Shown: positions 23,042-32,721 of the stretch, piece after piece
Numbering within the stretch: the stretch's first letter is position 1
Layout: each line of letters starts with the position of its first letter
Source of the DNA: UBA57 sp963577725
GTDB lineage: Archaea > Thermoproteota > Nitrososphaeria > Nitrososphaerales > UBA57
Direction of reading: 5' to 3'
Assembly (NCBI GenBank): GCA_047517285.1
Contig: JAKZTE010000010.1
Span: forward strand, 11,254-75,253
Length of the DNA: 64,000 bases
Made by a program: the position numbers and the translations under genes
Notes under the pieces: generated by a model
The model's input: the letters and a program-made list of their open reading frames with translations, nothing else
Database searches by the model: none
Told to the model about the DNA's origin: nothing

Positions 23042-23833
23042 ATGTCGTCACAAATAGACAATCGCGCCATTAAAAAAGCACTACACAAAATTAATAATTA
23101 TGAAAAATCAAACCGATCAAAGAAAAAACGCTCAGAGGATTTTCAGGTTTTTCAAGACGTCTTCAATAAACCAACTCTTCTAACTCTTTATTCTATGTTT
23201 AATAATGGAACTCTTTCGTATATGAACGGTATTGTTAATTCTGGAAAAGAATCAAATATATTTTGGGGTGTTACTCCAGAAGGTAACGACGTTGCCGTTA
23301 AAATCTATCTTACCGTTGCTTCTGAATTCCGTAAAAGACTTCAGTATATCCAAGGAGACAATCGTTTTAGAAACATCAATACAAATGGACATAAGTTGAT
23401 TGAATTATGGGCAAGAAAAGAATTTAAAAATCTATTTAAAGCTCATTCTATAAACATTCCTGTTCCTAAACCCATTGCCGTAAAACGCAACGTTCTCGTA
23501 ATGGAATTCCAAGGAATCAATGGTTCTCCTTTTCCTACTCTTTCTGAAACTGAGGTCTCTGAATCTGATTTAGTTGAAATTCTAGACCTAGTTACTATGT
23601 TATATCAAAAATCCCATCTTATTCATTCTGATTTATCTGAATATAACGTATTCAAAAATTCCAGTGATTTAATTTTATTTGATTTCGGTTCTGCAGTAGA
23701 TGTTTCTCATCCTATGTCTAAAGATTTCTTACTACGCGATCTAAAAAACCTGCATAGATTCTTTTCTAAACGTGGAATCCCTGTATTTGATGTAGAAAAG
23801 AAGTTTCTGGAGATAACCGAAAATGATATTTGA
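23042..23833 (+). CDS. rio1: Rio1-type serine/threonine kinase
   Basis: Atypical kinase/ATPase of small-subunit maturation. Motifs: SGKESNIFWGV in place of a P-loop, VAVKIYL (ATP Lys), the flexible loop near YIQGDNRF, catalytic HSDLSEYNVF, and metal-binding LFDFGSAVD. The 263 residues match archaeal Rio1. It overlaps the KH-protein gene by 11 bases; in archaea both act on the pre-30S particle. Confidence 0.94.
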   Translation: MSSQIDNRAIKKALHKINNYEKSNRSKKKRSEDFQVFQDVFNKPTLLTLYSMFNNGTLSYMNGIVNSGKESNIFWGVTPEGNDVAVKIYLTVASEFRKRLQYIQGDNRFRNINTNGHKLIELWARKEFKNLFKAHSINIPVPKPIAVKRNVLVMEFQGINGSPFPTLSETEVSESDLVEILDLVTMLYQKSHLIHSDLSEYNVFKNSSDLILFDFGSAVDVSHPMSKDFLLRDLKNLHRFFSKRGIPVFDVEKKFLEITENDI

Positions 23834-24392
23834 CAAAACAATTCGAATACCTATAGACCGCGTTGGTTCTGTAGTAGGTAAATCTGGAAAAACTAAATTA
23901 TGGATAGAAGAAAAATGTCATGTGAATCTAGATATAGATAGTCGTAGTGGCGAAATTCATATTTCTACCGGCGATGAGATTTCTAATCCACTTCTTGCCG
24001 TCGACTTAACTCAATCTATTGCTCATGGTTTTTCTAAAGTTAACGCATCTAATCTACTCGACGAAGATAAATTCCTCTCCATAATCGACCTTACACAATA
24101 TTATAAAAAATCATCTAACTCTATGTCTAGAATTAAATCGCGTGTAATTGGACAAAATGGTAAAGCTCGGAAAGTTATGGAAGAAATTTCTAATACAAAT
24201 ATCGCTGTTTACGGACATTCAGTATCTATAATCGGTTCATTAGAACAAATTAAATTAGTTGAAAATGCTATTAATTTACTCATTTCCGGCTCTCAACATA
24301 AAACTGCTTATGACTTACTGCAAAAAAGTCGGACTCAAGCAAAATTAGATAGACTACAATTATGGGAGGATGGCCCTGTTGTCGAAAAATAA
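23823..24392 (+). CDS. two-KH-domain ribosome assembly protein (Pno1/Dim2-like)
   Basis: A 189-residue RNA-binding protein. KH1 carries RVGSVVGKSGKTK and KH2 carries SRVIGQNGKARKVME; both have an intact GxxG loop. Archaeal homologues of eukaryotic Pno1 accompany Rio1, as here. It overlaps the Rio1 gene at its 5' end and top6B by 23 bases at its 3' end. Confidence 0.9.
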   Translation: MIFDKTIRIPIDRVGSVVGKSGKTKLWIEEKCHVNLDIDSRSGEIHISTGDEISNPLLAVDLTQSIAHGFSKVNASNLLDEDKFLSIIDLTQYYKKSSNSMSRIKSRVIGQNGKARKVMEEISNTNIAVYGHSVSIIGSLEQIKLVENAINLLISGSQHKTAYDLLQKSRTQAKLDRLQLWEDGPVVEK

Positions 24393-25920
24393 AACTACTT
24401 TTTCTGGTATTTCTCCTAGTGAATTCTTCTATCGAAATAGAGATTTGGCAGGTTTTAGTAATCCTGCTAAAGCTTTGTATACTGCCACTCGAGAATTAGT
24501 GGAAAATTCTCTTGATGCATGCGAATCTTCTGAAATTCTTCCTAGTATCTATGTTCGAATGACTCCTATTGTCGATCACTTGGATAATTCCGAGCCTAGA
24601 ACATATCAACTCAAAGTCAGTGATAATGGACCTGGCATTGATCCTGTTAAAGCTCCTGATGCATTTGGCCGTGTTTTCTATGGAAGTAAATACAAACTCA
24701 GACAAGCTAGAGGTATGTTTGGTATGGGCGGAACTATGGCTGTTTTATACGGTCAAATCACTACTAGCAAACCCGTGGTTATTTATACATCAACAGACGG
24801 TAAAAAATTCCACAAGTTTACATTAAGGATAGATATACAAAAAAATGCACCTGTAATCATAAATAAAGAAATAATCGAAGGCAAAGGTTCTACTGGTACT
24901 ACTGTCGAATTGTTACTTACAGGAGATGCATTTCGTGCATCTACCAAAGTTCATGATTATTTCTTAGAATCTGCATTGGTTACTCCCTATGCAGAAATAA
25001 CTTTTATTGACGCTCAAGGTAAAATGTTCTATTATCCGAGAAGCACTAATACATTACCAAAACCTTCCGAAGAAACCCAACCTCATCCACATGGTTTTGA
25101 TTTCGAAGGTATGAGAAGACTTATTGAAGACACCGGCGATAAAAGTCTTCATAAACTACTTATGAATAATTTCCATCGTGTTGGCGCTACTACTTCTACA
25201 AACTTCTTTAAATTTGCTAAAATCGATCATACATCTAGTCCTAAAGATCTATCATACGAAAATATCGTGCAAATGGTAGATGCTATGCATAGTTATGAAT
25301 CATTTCTTCCTCCTGACTCTCATTGTTTGTCCCCTCTTGGCAAAGATATACTAAACGCCGGTATAATGAGTGAACTTTCTCCTGAATTCTCTACTATTGC
25401 TATACGACCTCCATCTGCATATTCTGGTTTTCCATTTATTGTAGAAGTTGGATTGGCATATGGGGGAAATGTCGGTAGTGGAGGCGTAAAATTATTCCGT
25501 TACGCGAATCGTATTCCATTACTATACGATGAAGGCAGTGATATTGCCTGGCAAGTAGTAAAAGATTTAGCAATTGATAAGAAACGAGCATATAAAATTC
25601 CTGATAACGCTCCACTTGCTCTGATTACTCATGTATGTTCAACTAAAGTTCCGTTCAAAACCGCTGGAAAAGAATTCCTTGCTGATAGACCCGAAATTGA
25701 AAGAGAATTAAAGAATGCTGTTCGAGAAGTTCTTAGAAAACTTCGTTTACATTTGTCTCGTAAATCTTCAGAAGAGGCAGTAAAAAGAAGGCGTGATATA
25801 TATTCCAAATACCTTCCACTAATTGCAGAATTTTCAAAAGACCTGTCGGGGAAAAAAGACCTACCTAATTTCCAGCCAATGCTTAAAGCATATCTTGAAG
25901 AATCAGAAGGTAATAATTAA
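24370..25920 (+). CDS. top6B: DNA topoisomerase VI subunit B
   Basis: ATPase subunit of the type IIB topoisomerase that removes supercoils and separates daughter chromosomes. GHKL motifs: RELVENSLDACESS, VSDNGPGIDP, MFGMGGTMAVLYGQ; the transducer domain follows. The 516 residues match the family. ATG 24370 overlaps the KH gene. GGAGG at 24366-24370 is nine bases ahead of an in-frame TTG at 24379, so TTG 24379 may be the real start. The stop shares one base with the top6A start. Confidence 0.96.
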   Translation: MALLSKNKTTFSGISPSEFFYRNRDLAGFSNPAKALYTATRELVENSLDACESSEILPSIYVRMTPIVDHLDNSEPRTYQLKVSDNGPGIDPVKAPDAFGRVFYGSKYKLRQARGMFGMGGTMAVLYGQITTSKPVVIYTSTDGKKFHKFTLRIDIQKNAPVIINKEIIEGKGSTGTTVELLLTGDAFRASTKVHDYFLESALVTPYAEITFIDAQGKMFYYPRSTNTLPKPSEETQPHPHGFDFEGMRRLIEDTGDKSLHKLLMNNFHRVGATTSTNFFKFAKIDHTSSPKDLSYENIVQMVDAMHSYESFLPPDSHCLSPLGKDILNAGIMSELSPEFSTIAIRPPSAYSGFPFIVEVGLAYGGNVGSGGVKLFRYANRIPLLYDEGSDIAWQVVKDLAIDKKRAYKIPDNAPLALITHVCSTKVPFKTAGKEFLADRPEIERELKNAVREVLRKLRLHLSRKSSEEAVKRRRDIYSKYLPLIAEFSKDLSGKKDLPNFQPMLKAYLEESEGNN

Positions 25921-27038
25921 TGCCTAAATCTAAAAAACAAACCAAACACTCCAAACGTCAGAATGACATAGAAGAACAGAAAGTCCAAATTAGATCTCAA
26001 TTAAAACAACTTGGAGAAAAAATTTATTCTGATTTGAACTCTCAGAGATTTCCTACAATCCATTTTCCTAGTAGATCGGTAAGAAATATCGTCTATGACA
26101 AAAAAACTAAACAATATATTCTTGGTTCTAATACAGTAACACGCACTGCGTCAAATATTAAACAGATTCGCTCAGTCACTCAATTAACTTGGCTTGCATT
26201 TTTTGCCAACGAATTAATGTCTAATAAAAAATCATCTACACTTCGAGACGTCTATTACTCCTCACAAGCTTATGCGGTTGATTATACAGATCAACCTGAA
26301 TCTGATTCAATTATTACAGATCTCGAATCTGTCATTTCTACTGCCAGAGAACGACTAAATATCTACCCTGAAGAACGCTCTGCAATATTCGGAGACCTAG
26401 ATATTGAATATACTGTTCCTGGTTATGAGGGAAATAGAGCAAATCTCTCTTCACATCCTGACGGATATCTAATTGGACCTAGTCTTAGCACTGCTGATTT
26501 TGTTGGTACATCTGCTGAAATGATCATTGCCATAGAAAAAGGAGGCCTCTTCAACAGATTTATCGAAGAGAAAGTTCATTCTAAATACAAAGCTATAATC
26601 ATAGATACTGCTGGACAAGCTCCTCGCACTACACGATATATGCTGAAACGTTTACACAAAGAACTTAATCTTCCTGTATACATCATGACTGATGGCGACG
26701 TCTACGGCGAACATATTGCAATGGTTATCGTCTCTGGCTCTGCTGGCGCTGCACACCTACGTGATTTGACTGTACCTTCTGCGAAATGGCTAGGTATCTG
26801 GGCCTCTGATATTGCCAAATATAAATTGCCTACAATTCCTATGACTGAAATGGATTTTAAACGAGTCTCTGAATTAAAACGTGACCCTCGATACCAAAAA
26901 GGAGTATGGAATAAAGAACTTGACGTATTCCTGGAAATCAAAGCAAAATGTGAATTGGAAGCTTTTAGTAAATACGGATTAACGGCTATTGTAGATAAAT
27001 ATCTGCCTGAAAAATTAGAGCAAGCAAAAAGTATGTAG
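25920..27038 (+). CDS. top6A: DNA topoisomerase VI subunit A
   Basis: DNA-cleaving Spo11-like subunit. The catalytic Tyr is in the STLRDVYYSSQAY motif (about residues 106-118). The Toprim metal site is IMTDGDVYGEH. It has 372 residues, with a basic N-terminus. TAATG overlap with top6B predicts coupled, equal production of the two subunits. Confidence 0.96.
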   Translation: MPKSKKQTKHSKRQNDIEEQKVQIRSQLKQLGEKIYSDLNSQRFPTIHFPSRSVRNIVYDKKTKQYILGSNTVTRTASNIKQIRSVTQLTWLAFFANELMSNKKSSTLRDVYYSSQAYAVDYTDQPESDSIITDLESVISTARERLNIYPEERSAIFGDLDIEYTVPGYEGNRANLSSHPDGYLIGPSLSTADFVGTSAEMIIAIEKGGLFNRFIEEKVHSKYKAIIIDTAGQAPRTTRYMLKRLHKELNLPVYIMTDGDVYGEHIAMVIVSGSAGAAHLRDLTVPSAKWLGIWASDIAKYKLPTIPMTEMDFKRVSELKRDPRYQKGVWNKELDVFLEIKAKCELEAFSKYGLTAIVDKYLPEKLEQAKSM

Positions 27039-27043
27039 TCTTG

Positions 27044-27316
27044 TTATTGTATCTGTAACTCTGCAGATCCGCCTGCGCAATCTACCTCTCCCATAACTCT
27101 TCTGATGAATGATTGACATGAAAAACATTCTACAAAGTTTCTTTCTTCATCTAAAACTGGACAATGAATTGCTTCTTTTTTTAATTTTCCAATCTTTTTT
27201 GCACTTACTACTCCCTTTAATGACTCTGTAACTTCTTTAGGCACCCTCTTTGGTTTCTTACCCTCTGGATAATTATACACTTTTACTTTGAATTTTGTTT
27301 CTGGTGCTTCACTCAT
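27044..27316 (-). CDS. uncharacterised Cys-containing protein
   Basis: A 90-residue protein that I cannot assign. It has a basic N-terminal half (NYPEGKKPKRVPKEVTE) and three Cys in HCPVLDE...ECFSCQSF plus one in VDCAGG, so metal or cluster binding is possible. It is convergent with top6A and separated from uppP by 55 bases on the same strand. Probably conserved in relatives. Confidence 0.6.
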   Translation of the reverse strand: MSEAPETKFKVKVYNYPEGKKPKRVPKEVTESLKGVVSAKKIGKLKKEAIHCPVLDEERNFVECFSCQSFIRRVMGEVDCAGGSAELQIQ

Positions 27317-27371
27317 ATAATTTACTTCAAAAATTACTTTATAATCTTATGTTTTATTATTGAATTATATT

Positions 27372-28172
27372 CTAGCTAATTATTTGTAATAGATAAGGCG
27401 TTAACAACAACATGCCTACCATCATAGAAAATATCCAAAATTTAATTCTTTGTGCAATCTTCATGAAACTACTTATTGAAATTAATCCTGAAATACATGA
27501 AAACATTATTGCAATAATTAATTCAATATATTGTAAATCCTGAATACCTTCAAAAACTATTACGTACAGATTTGCTAATAGCACAGCTGGAATACTCATA
27601 ATAAACGACAACCTTAATGCCGTACTTGGACTAAACTTCTTAAATAGCAAATACGAAGTTGTTATTCCTGATCTTGAAATTCCCGGTATTACTGCTAATC
27701 CCTGAAGTATTCCTGTTATTATTGATACCTCGTGTTTTAGATTCTCTGTGTTTTTTAAATCAGATTTGATCGATTTCTGTATTATTCCTGTTATAATCAA
27801 TCCTATTCCTATAATTATAGTAAAAAATGCATTTTCTGCTACCTCTAAAAGACTAGAAAATAAAATAATACCCACTACACTCGACGATATCGTTGATAAA
27901 ATCATAAATGTCGTCAATGAATTAACTTCATCATTATATCCAAATTTATAATTCTTAAAATTCGAAGCTATCTGAATAATCTCCTTTCTAAAATATATAC
28001 AAGCTGATATTACAGTTCCTAAATGTAAAATTATTGATAATTTAAGTGCGTTCTCTATATTGTAATCGAATAGCTCTGACATCAAAATAATAATATTTCC
28101 CTGGCTTGATATTGGCAACCACTCGATTATTCCTTGTACGATGCTGATAATTATTATCTGAAATAAATCCAT
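27372..28172 (-). CDS. uppP: undecaprenyl-diphosphatase family (UppP/BacA)
   Basis: An integral membrane polyprenyl-diphosphate phosphatase, 266 residues with about eight hydrophobic segments. Motifs: GIIEWLPISSQGNIIIL (the EWLPISS-type signature) and IPGISRSGITTSYLLF. In archaea the lipid is probably dolichyl or another C55-C60 polyprenyl diphosphate used in glycosylation. No glycosylation gene is nearby. Confidence 0.93.
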   Translation of the reverse strand: MDLFQIIIISIVQGIIEWLPISSQGNIIILMSELFDYNIENALKLSIILHLGTVISACIYFRKEIIQIASNFKNYKFGYNDEVNSLTTFMILSTISSSVVGIILFSSLLEVAENAFFTIIIGIGLIITGIIQKSIKSDLKNTENLKHEVSIITGILQGLAVIPGISRSGITTSYLLFKKFSPSTALRLSFIMSIPAVLLANLYVIVFEGIQDLQYIELIIAIMFSCISGLISISSFMKIAQRIKFWIFSMMVGMLLLTPYLLQIIS

Positions 28173-28209
28173 CTATTGTTTACACGTTATACAAGAATAA
28201 ATAATTAAT

Positions 28210-29649
28210 CTAATATGATTTTGCAAAATAAACCGAGTTTGTTGCATCATTTCCACAAACAATACACGATGAATTAATTGCCTCATCTTCAATCAGTCGT
28301 ACGTCTGCTCCAGTTTCATCTTTTACCTTATCTTCACATTCTCTGCTACCACACCAAGCTGATTTAATAAAACCTTTATCCTTGGTTAATCTCTTACATA
28401 ATTCGCTGTATTCATCACTCTTGAATATCATCTCACTATGTTTCATCTTTGCACTCTCAAATAGCTCATCTTGAATTACTTCTAATTCTCTCATTATGCG
28501 GTCTGCTGGATTATCGCTAATGGCGATATTCTTCTTATCTCGTGAATTTCTTTTTACTACTACTAATGAATTATTATCTAGATCTTTTGGACCTATTTCT
28601 ACCCTTATAGGAACTCCCTTCATCTCCCATTGATTAAATTTCCAGCCTGGTGTATGATGTTCACTTGAATCTACATGACTTCTAACTCCTTTTTCATCTA
28701 ATTGTTCCTTTATTTTCTCGATTACTTTGATTATTTCATTCTTCTTATCCTCATCATAATAAATTGGAATAATAACTACCTGTATAGGAGCTATTTTTGG
28801 AGGCAATATCAATCCCTTGTCATCTCCATGAATCATTACCAATGCACCCATTAATCTCCAAGATACTCCCCAAGATGTCTGCCATACGAAATGCGGTTCT
28901 TCATCTTTTCCTAAGAAACTTATTTCAAATGGTTTCGAAAAATTCTGTCCTAGTTGATGCGATGTTCCCATTTGCAATGCTTTTCCATCTGGCATAATTC
29001 CTTCTAATGTTAATGTATAATCTGCCCCGACAAATTTCTCTTTGTCACTCTTTTTCCCCGTTAATATTGGTAAAGCTAAATATTCATTTACAAAATCTTT
29101 GTATAATTTCAACATTACGTTAACTTGTTTTTCTGCTTCCTCTCTAGTTTCATGCGCTGTATGACCTTCTTGCCATAGAAATTCAGATGTTCTAATGAAC
29201 GGTTTTGTATCTTTTATTTCTGCTCTTAACACAGAGTTCCAAAAATTTAATTTTAATGGTAAATCTCTCCAACTCTTTATCCATTTTGCATATGATTCAT
29301 ACGCTATTGTTTCTGAAGTCGGTCTTATTGCTAATTTATTCTCTATATCATTGTCTCCTGTTTTAGTTACCCAAAAAACTTCTGGAGTAAAACCTTTGAA
29401 ATGATCTGATTCTCTATTTAATAATGATTCTGGAATCAACAATGGAAAATACGCATTTTTTGTTCCATCTTTTTTAAATTTCTTATCTAGAATTGATTGT
29501 ATATTCTCCCATATTGAAAAACCATATTCCCTTAAAATTATAAATCCTTTTACTTGCGAATAATCAATTAATTCTGCTTTTAATACCGTCTGAGTATACC
29601 ACTCTGAAAAATTCTCATCTTTTTTTTCTGTTATCCCAATCTTAACCAA
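28210..29649 (-). CDS. proS: prolyl-tRNA synthetase (archaeal/eukaryotic type)
   Basis: Charges tRNA-Pro (a TGG isoacceptor is at 8872-8947). A class II synthetase of 479 residues: FIRTSEFLWQEGHTAHET (motif 2), GTSHQLGQNF, and SWRLMGALVMIHGDDKGLILPPK (motif 3). The anticodon-binding domain follows, with a C-terminal Cys-bearing zinc-type domain (CGSRECED, CIVCGND). Complete. Confidence 0.96.
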   Translation of the reverse strand: MVKIGITEKKDENFSEWYTQTVLKAELIDYSQVKGFIILREYGFSIWENIQSILDKKFKKDGTKNAYFPLLIPESLLNRESDHFKGFTPEVFWVTKTGDNDIENKLAIRPTSETIAYESYAKWIKSWRDLPLKLNFWNSVLRAEIKDTKPFIRTSEFLWQEGHTAHETREEAEKQVNVMLKLYKDFVNEYLALPILTGKKSDKEKFVGADYTLTLEGIMPDGKALQMGTSHQLGQNFSKPFEISFLGKDEEPHFVWQTSWGVSWRLMGALVMIHGDDKGLILPPKIAPIQVVIIPIYYDEDKKNEIIKVIEKIKEQLDEKGVRSHVDSSEHHTPGWKFNQWEMKGVPIRVEIGPKDLDNNSLVVVKRNSRDKKNIAISDNPADRIMRELEVIQDELFESAKMKHSEMIFKSDEYSELCKRLTKDKGFIKSAWCGSRECEDKVKDETGADVRLIEDEAINSSCIVCGNDATNSVYFAKSY

Positions 29650-29745
29650 TTTATCTCAACTATTCACGTGTAACGTAACATCTTTTTTTTTCTAATATAT
29701 ATTATTGATTATGCTACATTATCATAGTAGACATACGTCCTAAAG

Positions 29746-29803
29746 TTTATATATGACATCGACACAACAACCGGAAGTATAGGTATGCAAATACTTAAAT
29801 ATT
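29746..29803 (+). promoter_or_regulatory. two candidate TATA boxes upstream of tfb
   Basis: TTTATATAT at 29746-29754 would start RNA near 29780 with a leader of about 50 bases. CTTAAATATT at 29794-29803 would start RNA at or near ATG 29829. Both spacings are plausible. Confidence 0.4.
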
Positions 29804-29828
29804 AAAAATAAAAATATGTGAAATTTAT

Positions 29829-30758
29829 ATGAAAGAAGAATTAGGTTCGTTACCAAGTCGTCCCTCTGTGGATCGATGCACGCGTTGTGGAAAAGGTCCA
29901 ATCGTTATAGATTCATCAGGCGGAGAAATGACCTGTAGTAAATGTGGTTTTGTTATTGTAGATAAAATCGAGGAAGAAGGTCCTGAATGGAGGGCATTTT
30001 CCAAAGAAGAAAAAGACGATCGAGCTAGAACTGGAGTCCCCTCTTCACTTGCTATGCACGACATGGGTCTTGCTACTGTTATTGGCGCAGAAGACCGTGA
30101 CGCTGCAGGCAGATCTTTACCTGCTTCTATGAAAGCCGCAATTGAAAGATTACGTACCTGGGATGGACGAAGTCAAGTCCATGAACCTGTAGATAGAAAT
30201 CTCCGACAAGCATTTAGTGAATTAGATAGATTAGCTGATAAATTAAATCTTAGTGACGCTGTCATTGAAAAAGCCGCTTATATCTATCGAAAAGCTCTTG
30301 AGAAAGGTCTAGTAAGAGGCCGTTCTATTTCTGCACTTATTGCAGCTTCTCTTTATGCCGCATGCCGCGATACCGAAACTCCTAGAACATTAAAAGATGT
30401 AGCAGCCGCATGTAATATTAAGAAAAAAGACATAGCACGTTGTTATAGATTACTTCTTCGTGAAATGAATTTGAAAATGCCTGTTGTAGATCCTACTAAA
30501 TGTGTTTCAAGAATTGCTAGTAAAGCTGGTTTATCCGAGAAATGTAAAAGAAGCGCTCTGGTAATCCTACGTAAAGCTGAAGCTACAAGAACTTCTGCTG
30601 GAAAAGATCCAATGGGTCTAGCAGCCGCTGCATTATATGTTGCTTGTGTAATGGAAGGAGAAAGTAAAACTCAGAAAGACGTAGCAGAAGCTGCTGGAGT
30701 TACTGAAGTTACTATTCGTAACCGATATAAAGGCCTAAAATCCGCATTACAACTATAG
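29829..30758 (+). CDS. tfb: transcription initiation factor TFB
   Basis: TFIIB homologue that joins TBP to RNA polymerase. It has the N-terminal zinc ribbon C-x2-C...C-x2-C (CTRCGKG, CSKCG), the B-finger/reader region GPEWRAFSKEEK, then two cyclin repeats (KAAIERLRTWDGR..., SRIASKAGLSEK...). The 309 residues are complete. It probably reads the TATA/BRE elements noted elsewhere in the window. Confidence 0.96.
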   Translation: MKEELGSLPSRPSVDRCTRCGKGPIVIDSSGGEMTCSKCGFVIVDKIEEEGPEWRAFSKEEKDDRARTGVPSSLAMHDMGLATVIGAEDRDAAGRSLPASMKAAIERLRTWDGRSQVHEPVDRNLRQAFSELDRLADKLNLSDAVIEKAAYIYRKALEKGLVRGRSISALIAASLYAACRDTETPRTLKDVAAACNIKKKDIARCYRLLLREMNLKMPVVDPTKCVSRIASKAGLSEKCKRSALVILRKAEATRTSAGKDPMGLAAAALYVACVMEGESKTQKDVAEAAGVTEVTIRNRYKGLKSALQL

Positions 30759-30761
30759 ATA

Positions 30762-31193
30762 TTATTTGTCTTTGTTACTCATATCTACCAATTCCACACC
30801 TGTTTCTTTGGCAAACTCGAATATCTTTTCATCTTTATAAAATTCTCCAAAATATATCTTTTCTATTCCGCTGTTAACTATTATCTTGAAACATGGCCAG
30901 CATGGACTGGCTGTAAGATAAATACTTGAATTCTTTATCTCCGTACCATTCATGGCTGATTGGGCTACCGCATTAACTTCTGCATGAACTGTTCTTACAC
31001 AATGATCGTTTTCCATAAGATGCCCAATTTCATCACAATGTTTTATTCCTCTTATGCTCCCATTGTACCCTGTCGAAAGTATCACCTTGTCTCTAACTAT
31101 TACTGCCCCCACACTCTTTCTATCACAAGTTGATCTTTTTGATACTTGTTGTGCAATTTCCATAAAGTAATTGTTCCATGTAGGTCTTACCAT
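30762..31193 (-). CDS. dCMP/cytidine deaminase family (ComEB-like)
   Basis: Zinc deaminase of 143 residues with HAEVNA and PCWPC (the H-A-E and P-C-x2-C zinc ligands). The extra Cys/His-rich loop (DEIGHLMENDHCVRTVHAE) is typical of dCMP deaminases, which supply dUMP for thymidylate. The stop is four bases from the tfb stop. It lies in a minus-strand group with the zinc-ribbon protein and eIF1. Confidence 0.9.
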   Translation of the reverse strand: MVRPTWNNYFMEIAQQVSKRSTCDRKSVGAVIVRDKVILSTGYNGSIRGIKHCDEIGHLMENDHCVRTVHAEVNAVAQSAMNGTEIKNSSIYLTASPCWPCFKIIVNSGIEKIYFGEFYKDEKIFEFAKETGVELVDMSNKDK

Positions 31194-31223
31194 GTTCTTA
31201 CTTAGTTTTTTCCCTATATTAAA

Positions 31224-31433
31224 TTATTTCTCAAAGTACGCTGTTCCTAAATAACTGCATTTTCTACAAATATATTTCTGCGGCATTAGCCATTCAAGTT
31301 GTTCATTCAGTATTTCTAATTCTGCTGTACAAGATGGGCAAATTTTTGTTTTCGAACTTAATGTTTTACGTCGAGTTTTTAGATTGTTGATTTGATTTAA
31401 TTCTTCTTTTAATTTCTTTATCCTTTCAAACAT
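31224..31433 (-). CDS. small zinc-ribbon protein, unknown
   Basis: 69 residues. The N-terminal third is a charged helix (FERIKKLKEELNQINN). The rest has two C-x2-C pairs (CPSC, CRKC) that would form one zinc ribbon. It sits between eIF1, six bases upstream, and the deaminase. I recognise no named family; DNA or RNA binding is possible. Confidence 0.6.
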   Translation of the reverse strand: MFERIKKLKEELNQINNLKTRRKTLSSKTKICPSCTAELEILNEQLEWLMPQKYICRKCSYLGTAYFEK

Positions 31434-31439
31434 CTTTCT

Positions 31440-31745
31440 CTATTGTACCTCTATAGAAGATTCACTGAAACCTAAGTTTACCAAATGCGCTTTCAATACG
31501 TCTCTGTGATCCCCTTGAAGTATTACTAAATGGCCTTTTCCAGAACCTCCACATGCTAGTATATTCTTTAATTTCTTCGCAATTTCTGCAACATCTGTAC
31601 TCTTAGAAGCTAATCCTTCAATTATTGTTGTTGGTTTTCTAAATCTTCTCATTTCTAACCTTACTATTATTCTAGAATCTTCTTTTTCTAATTCCTGACA
31701 TACGCAGAGATCCATTGGTAGACCACATTTATTACATACTTCCAT
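31440..31745 (-). CDS. translation initiation factor aIF1 (SUI1)
   Basis: A start-codon selection factor. The 101 residues contain the SUI1 core RRFRKPTTIIEGL, LKNILACGGSGKGHLVILQGDHRD and a preceding Cys-rich N-terminus (CNKCGLPMDLCVC) that may bind zinc, as in other archaeal members. First gene of the eIF1-zinc ribbon-deaminase group. Confidence 0.93.
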   Translation of the reverse strand: MEVCNKCGLPMDLCVCQELEKEDSRIIVRLEMRRFRKPTTIIEGLASKSTDVAEIAKKLKNILACGGSGKGHLVILQGDHRDVLKAHLVNLGFSESSIEVQ

Positions 31746-32007
31746 GAATTTTTCCCCATATTATTATAAAATATTTGTCACTGACGTTTACAGTTCTTAA
31801 CAGTTGTATTCCCTTCTTCGACTCACAGCATAATGAAGAAATAAACTTCATACATAAGTATTATTGTTATATATAAAGACGAAAATATTTGATAAAATAT
31901 TATATATTTTAGTATTGTGATATTATGCCCCATTATTTAACCTCAGTGACTATCTTGCCATATCTCGAATTTGGACTATTCTTAACCTTATAAATTGTCT
32001 TTACCTG

Positions 32008-32721
32008 ATGATTATTGTGCTTGGGTCATATTTTGTATTTGCCGAATATAAGATAATAGAGGGCTTGCTTTATCTTATAGGCTCATTTATTGGCTATCGA
32101 ATTCTCAGAATCGCAAGAGAAGGCTATAGAAATACGCGTAGCCCTACTTTACTCAGACTTACTATATCTTTTATTGCATTGACAATCGGATTTTTTATTA
32201 CTGGATTTACCTACATATTCCCTAGATTTCTCTATCTTACTTTCCAATATGATATACTTCAACTCCGTCTCGAATTTCTTGGAATCTCTATCGCTCTGAC
32301 TTCTTTGTTTCTTATAATTGCAGCATCATTTGAACTATTTGGCTACTTTGTTTTAGCATTGGGTCACGGAATCAAATCATATAGAAAATCACTACTAGCT
32401 CCTGCTGCATTTGGATTCCTAACTACAATATCCGTATTGTCTATTCTGAAGTCAATTTCGTTTGTTTTTCTTCTTTATGGATCGTTTGAAACCTTTATCT
32501 CTTATTTAGAGTCAAAAAAACGCCCAATTCTCTTCATGTTCCTTGGATTTTCTTCATTAGCCGCCGGTGAATTTATAAGATGGATGGCCTTATTCTATTC
32601 CGGGTTAAGTCCGTTGATGATAGCTTCTATTTTGGTCAAATTAATTGGATTCATAATGCTTTATACGCCAGTGAGTAGTTTTAACACATACAAAGGAAAA
32701 GAAAATAATGTCGGTATATAG
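32008..32721 (+). CDS. multi-helix membrane protein paired with an HTH gene
   Basis: 237 residues with about seven hydrophobic segments across the whole length (IIVLGSYFVFAEYK, LTISFIALTIGFFITGFTYIF and others), and no recognisable enzyme motif. The 3' end overlaps the winged-helix gene by 14 bases. The pairing suggests that the membrane protein senses something and the HTH protein acts on DNA, but there is no direct evidence. The first 260 bp upstream hold no gene. Confidence 0.65.
   Translation: MIIVLGSYFVFAEYKIIEGLLYLIGSFIGYRILRIAREGYRNTRSPTLLRLTISFIALTIGFFITGFTYIFPRFLYLTFQYDILQLRLEFLGISIALTSLFLIIAASFELFGYFVLALGHGIKSYRKSLLAPAAFGFLTTISVLSILKSISFVFLLYGSFETFISYLESKKRPILFMFLGFSSLAAGEFIRWMALFYSGLSPLMIASILVKLIGFIMLYTPVSSFNTYKGKENNVGI

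Noticed and set aside
31925..31993. 22-codon ATG frame before the membrane protein
   Set aside because: Out of frame with the next gene, no ribosome site and no recognisable character.
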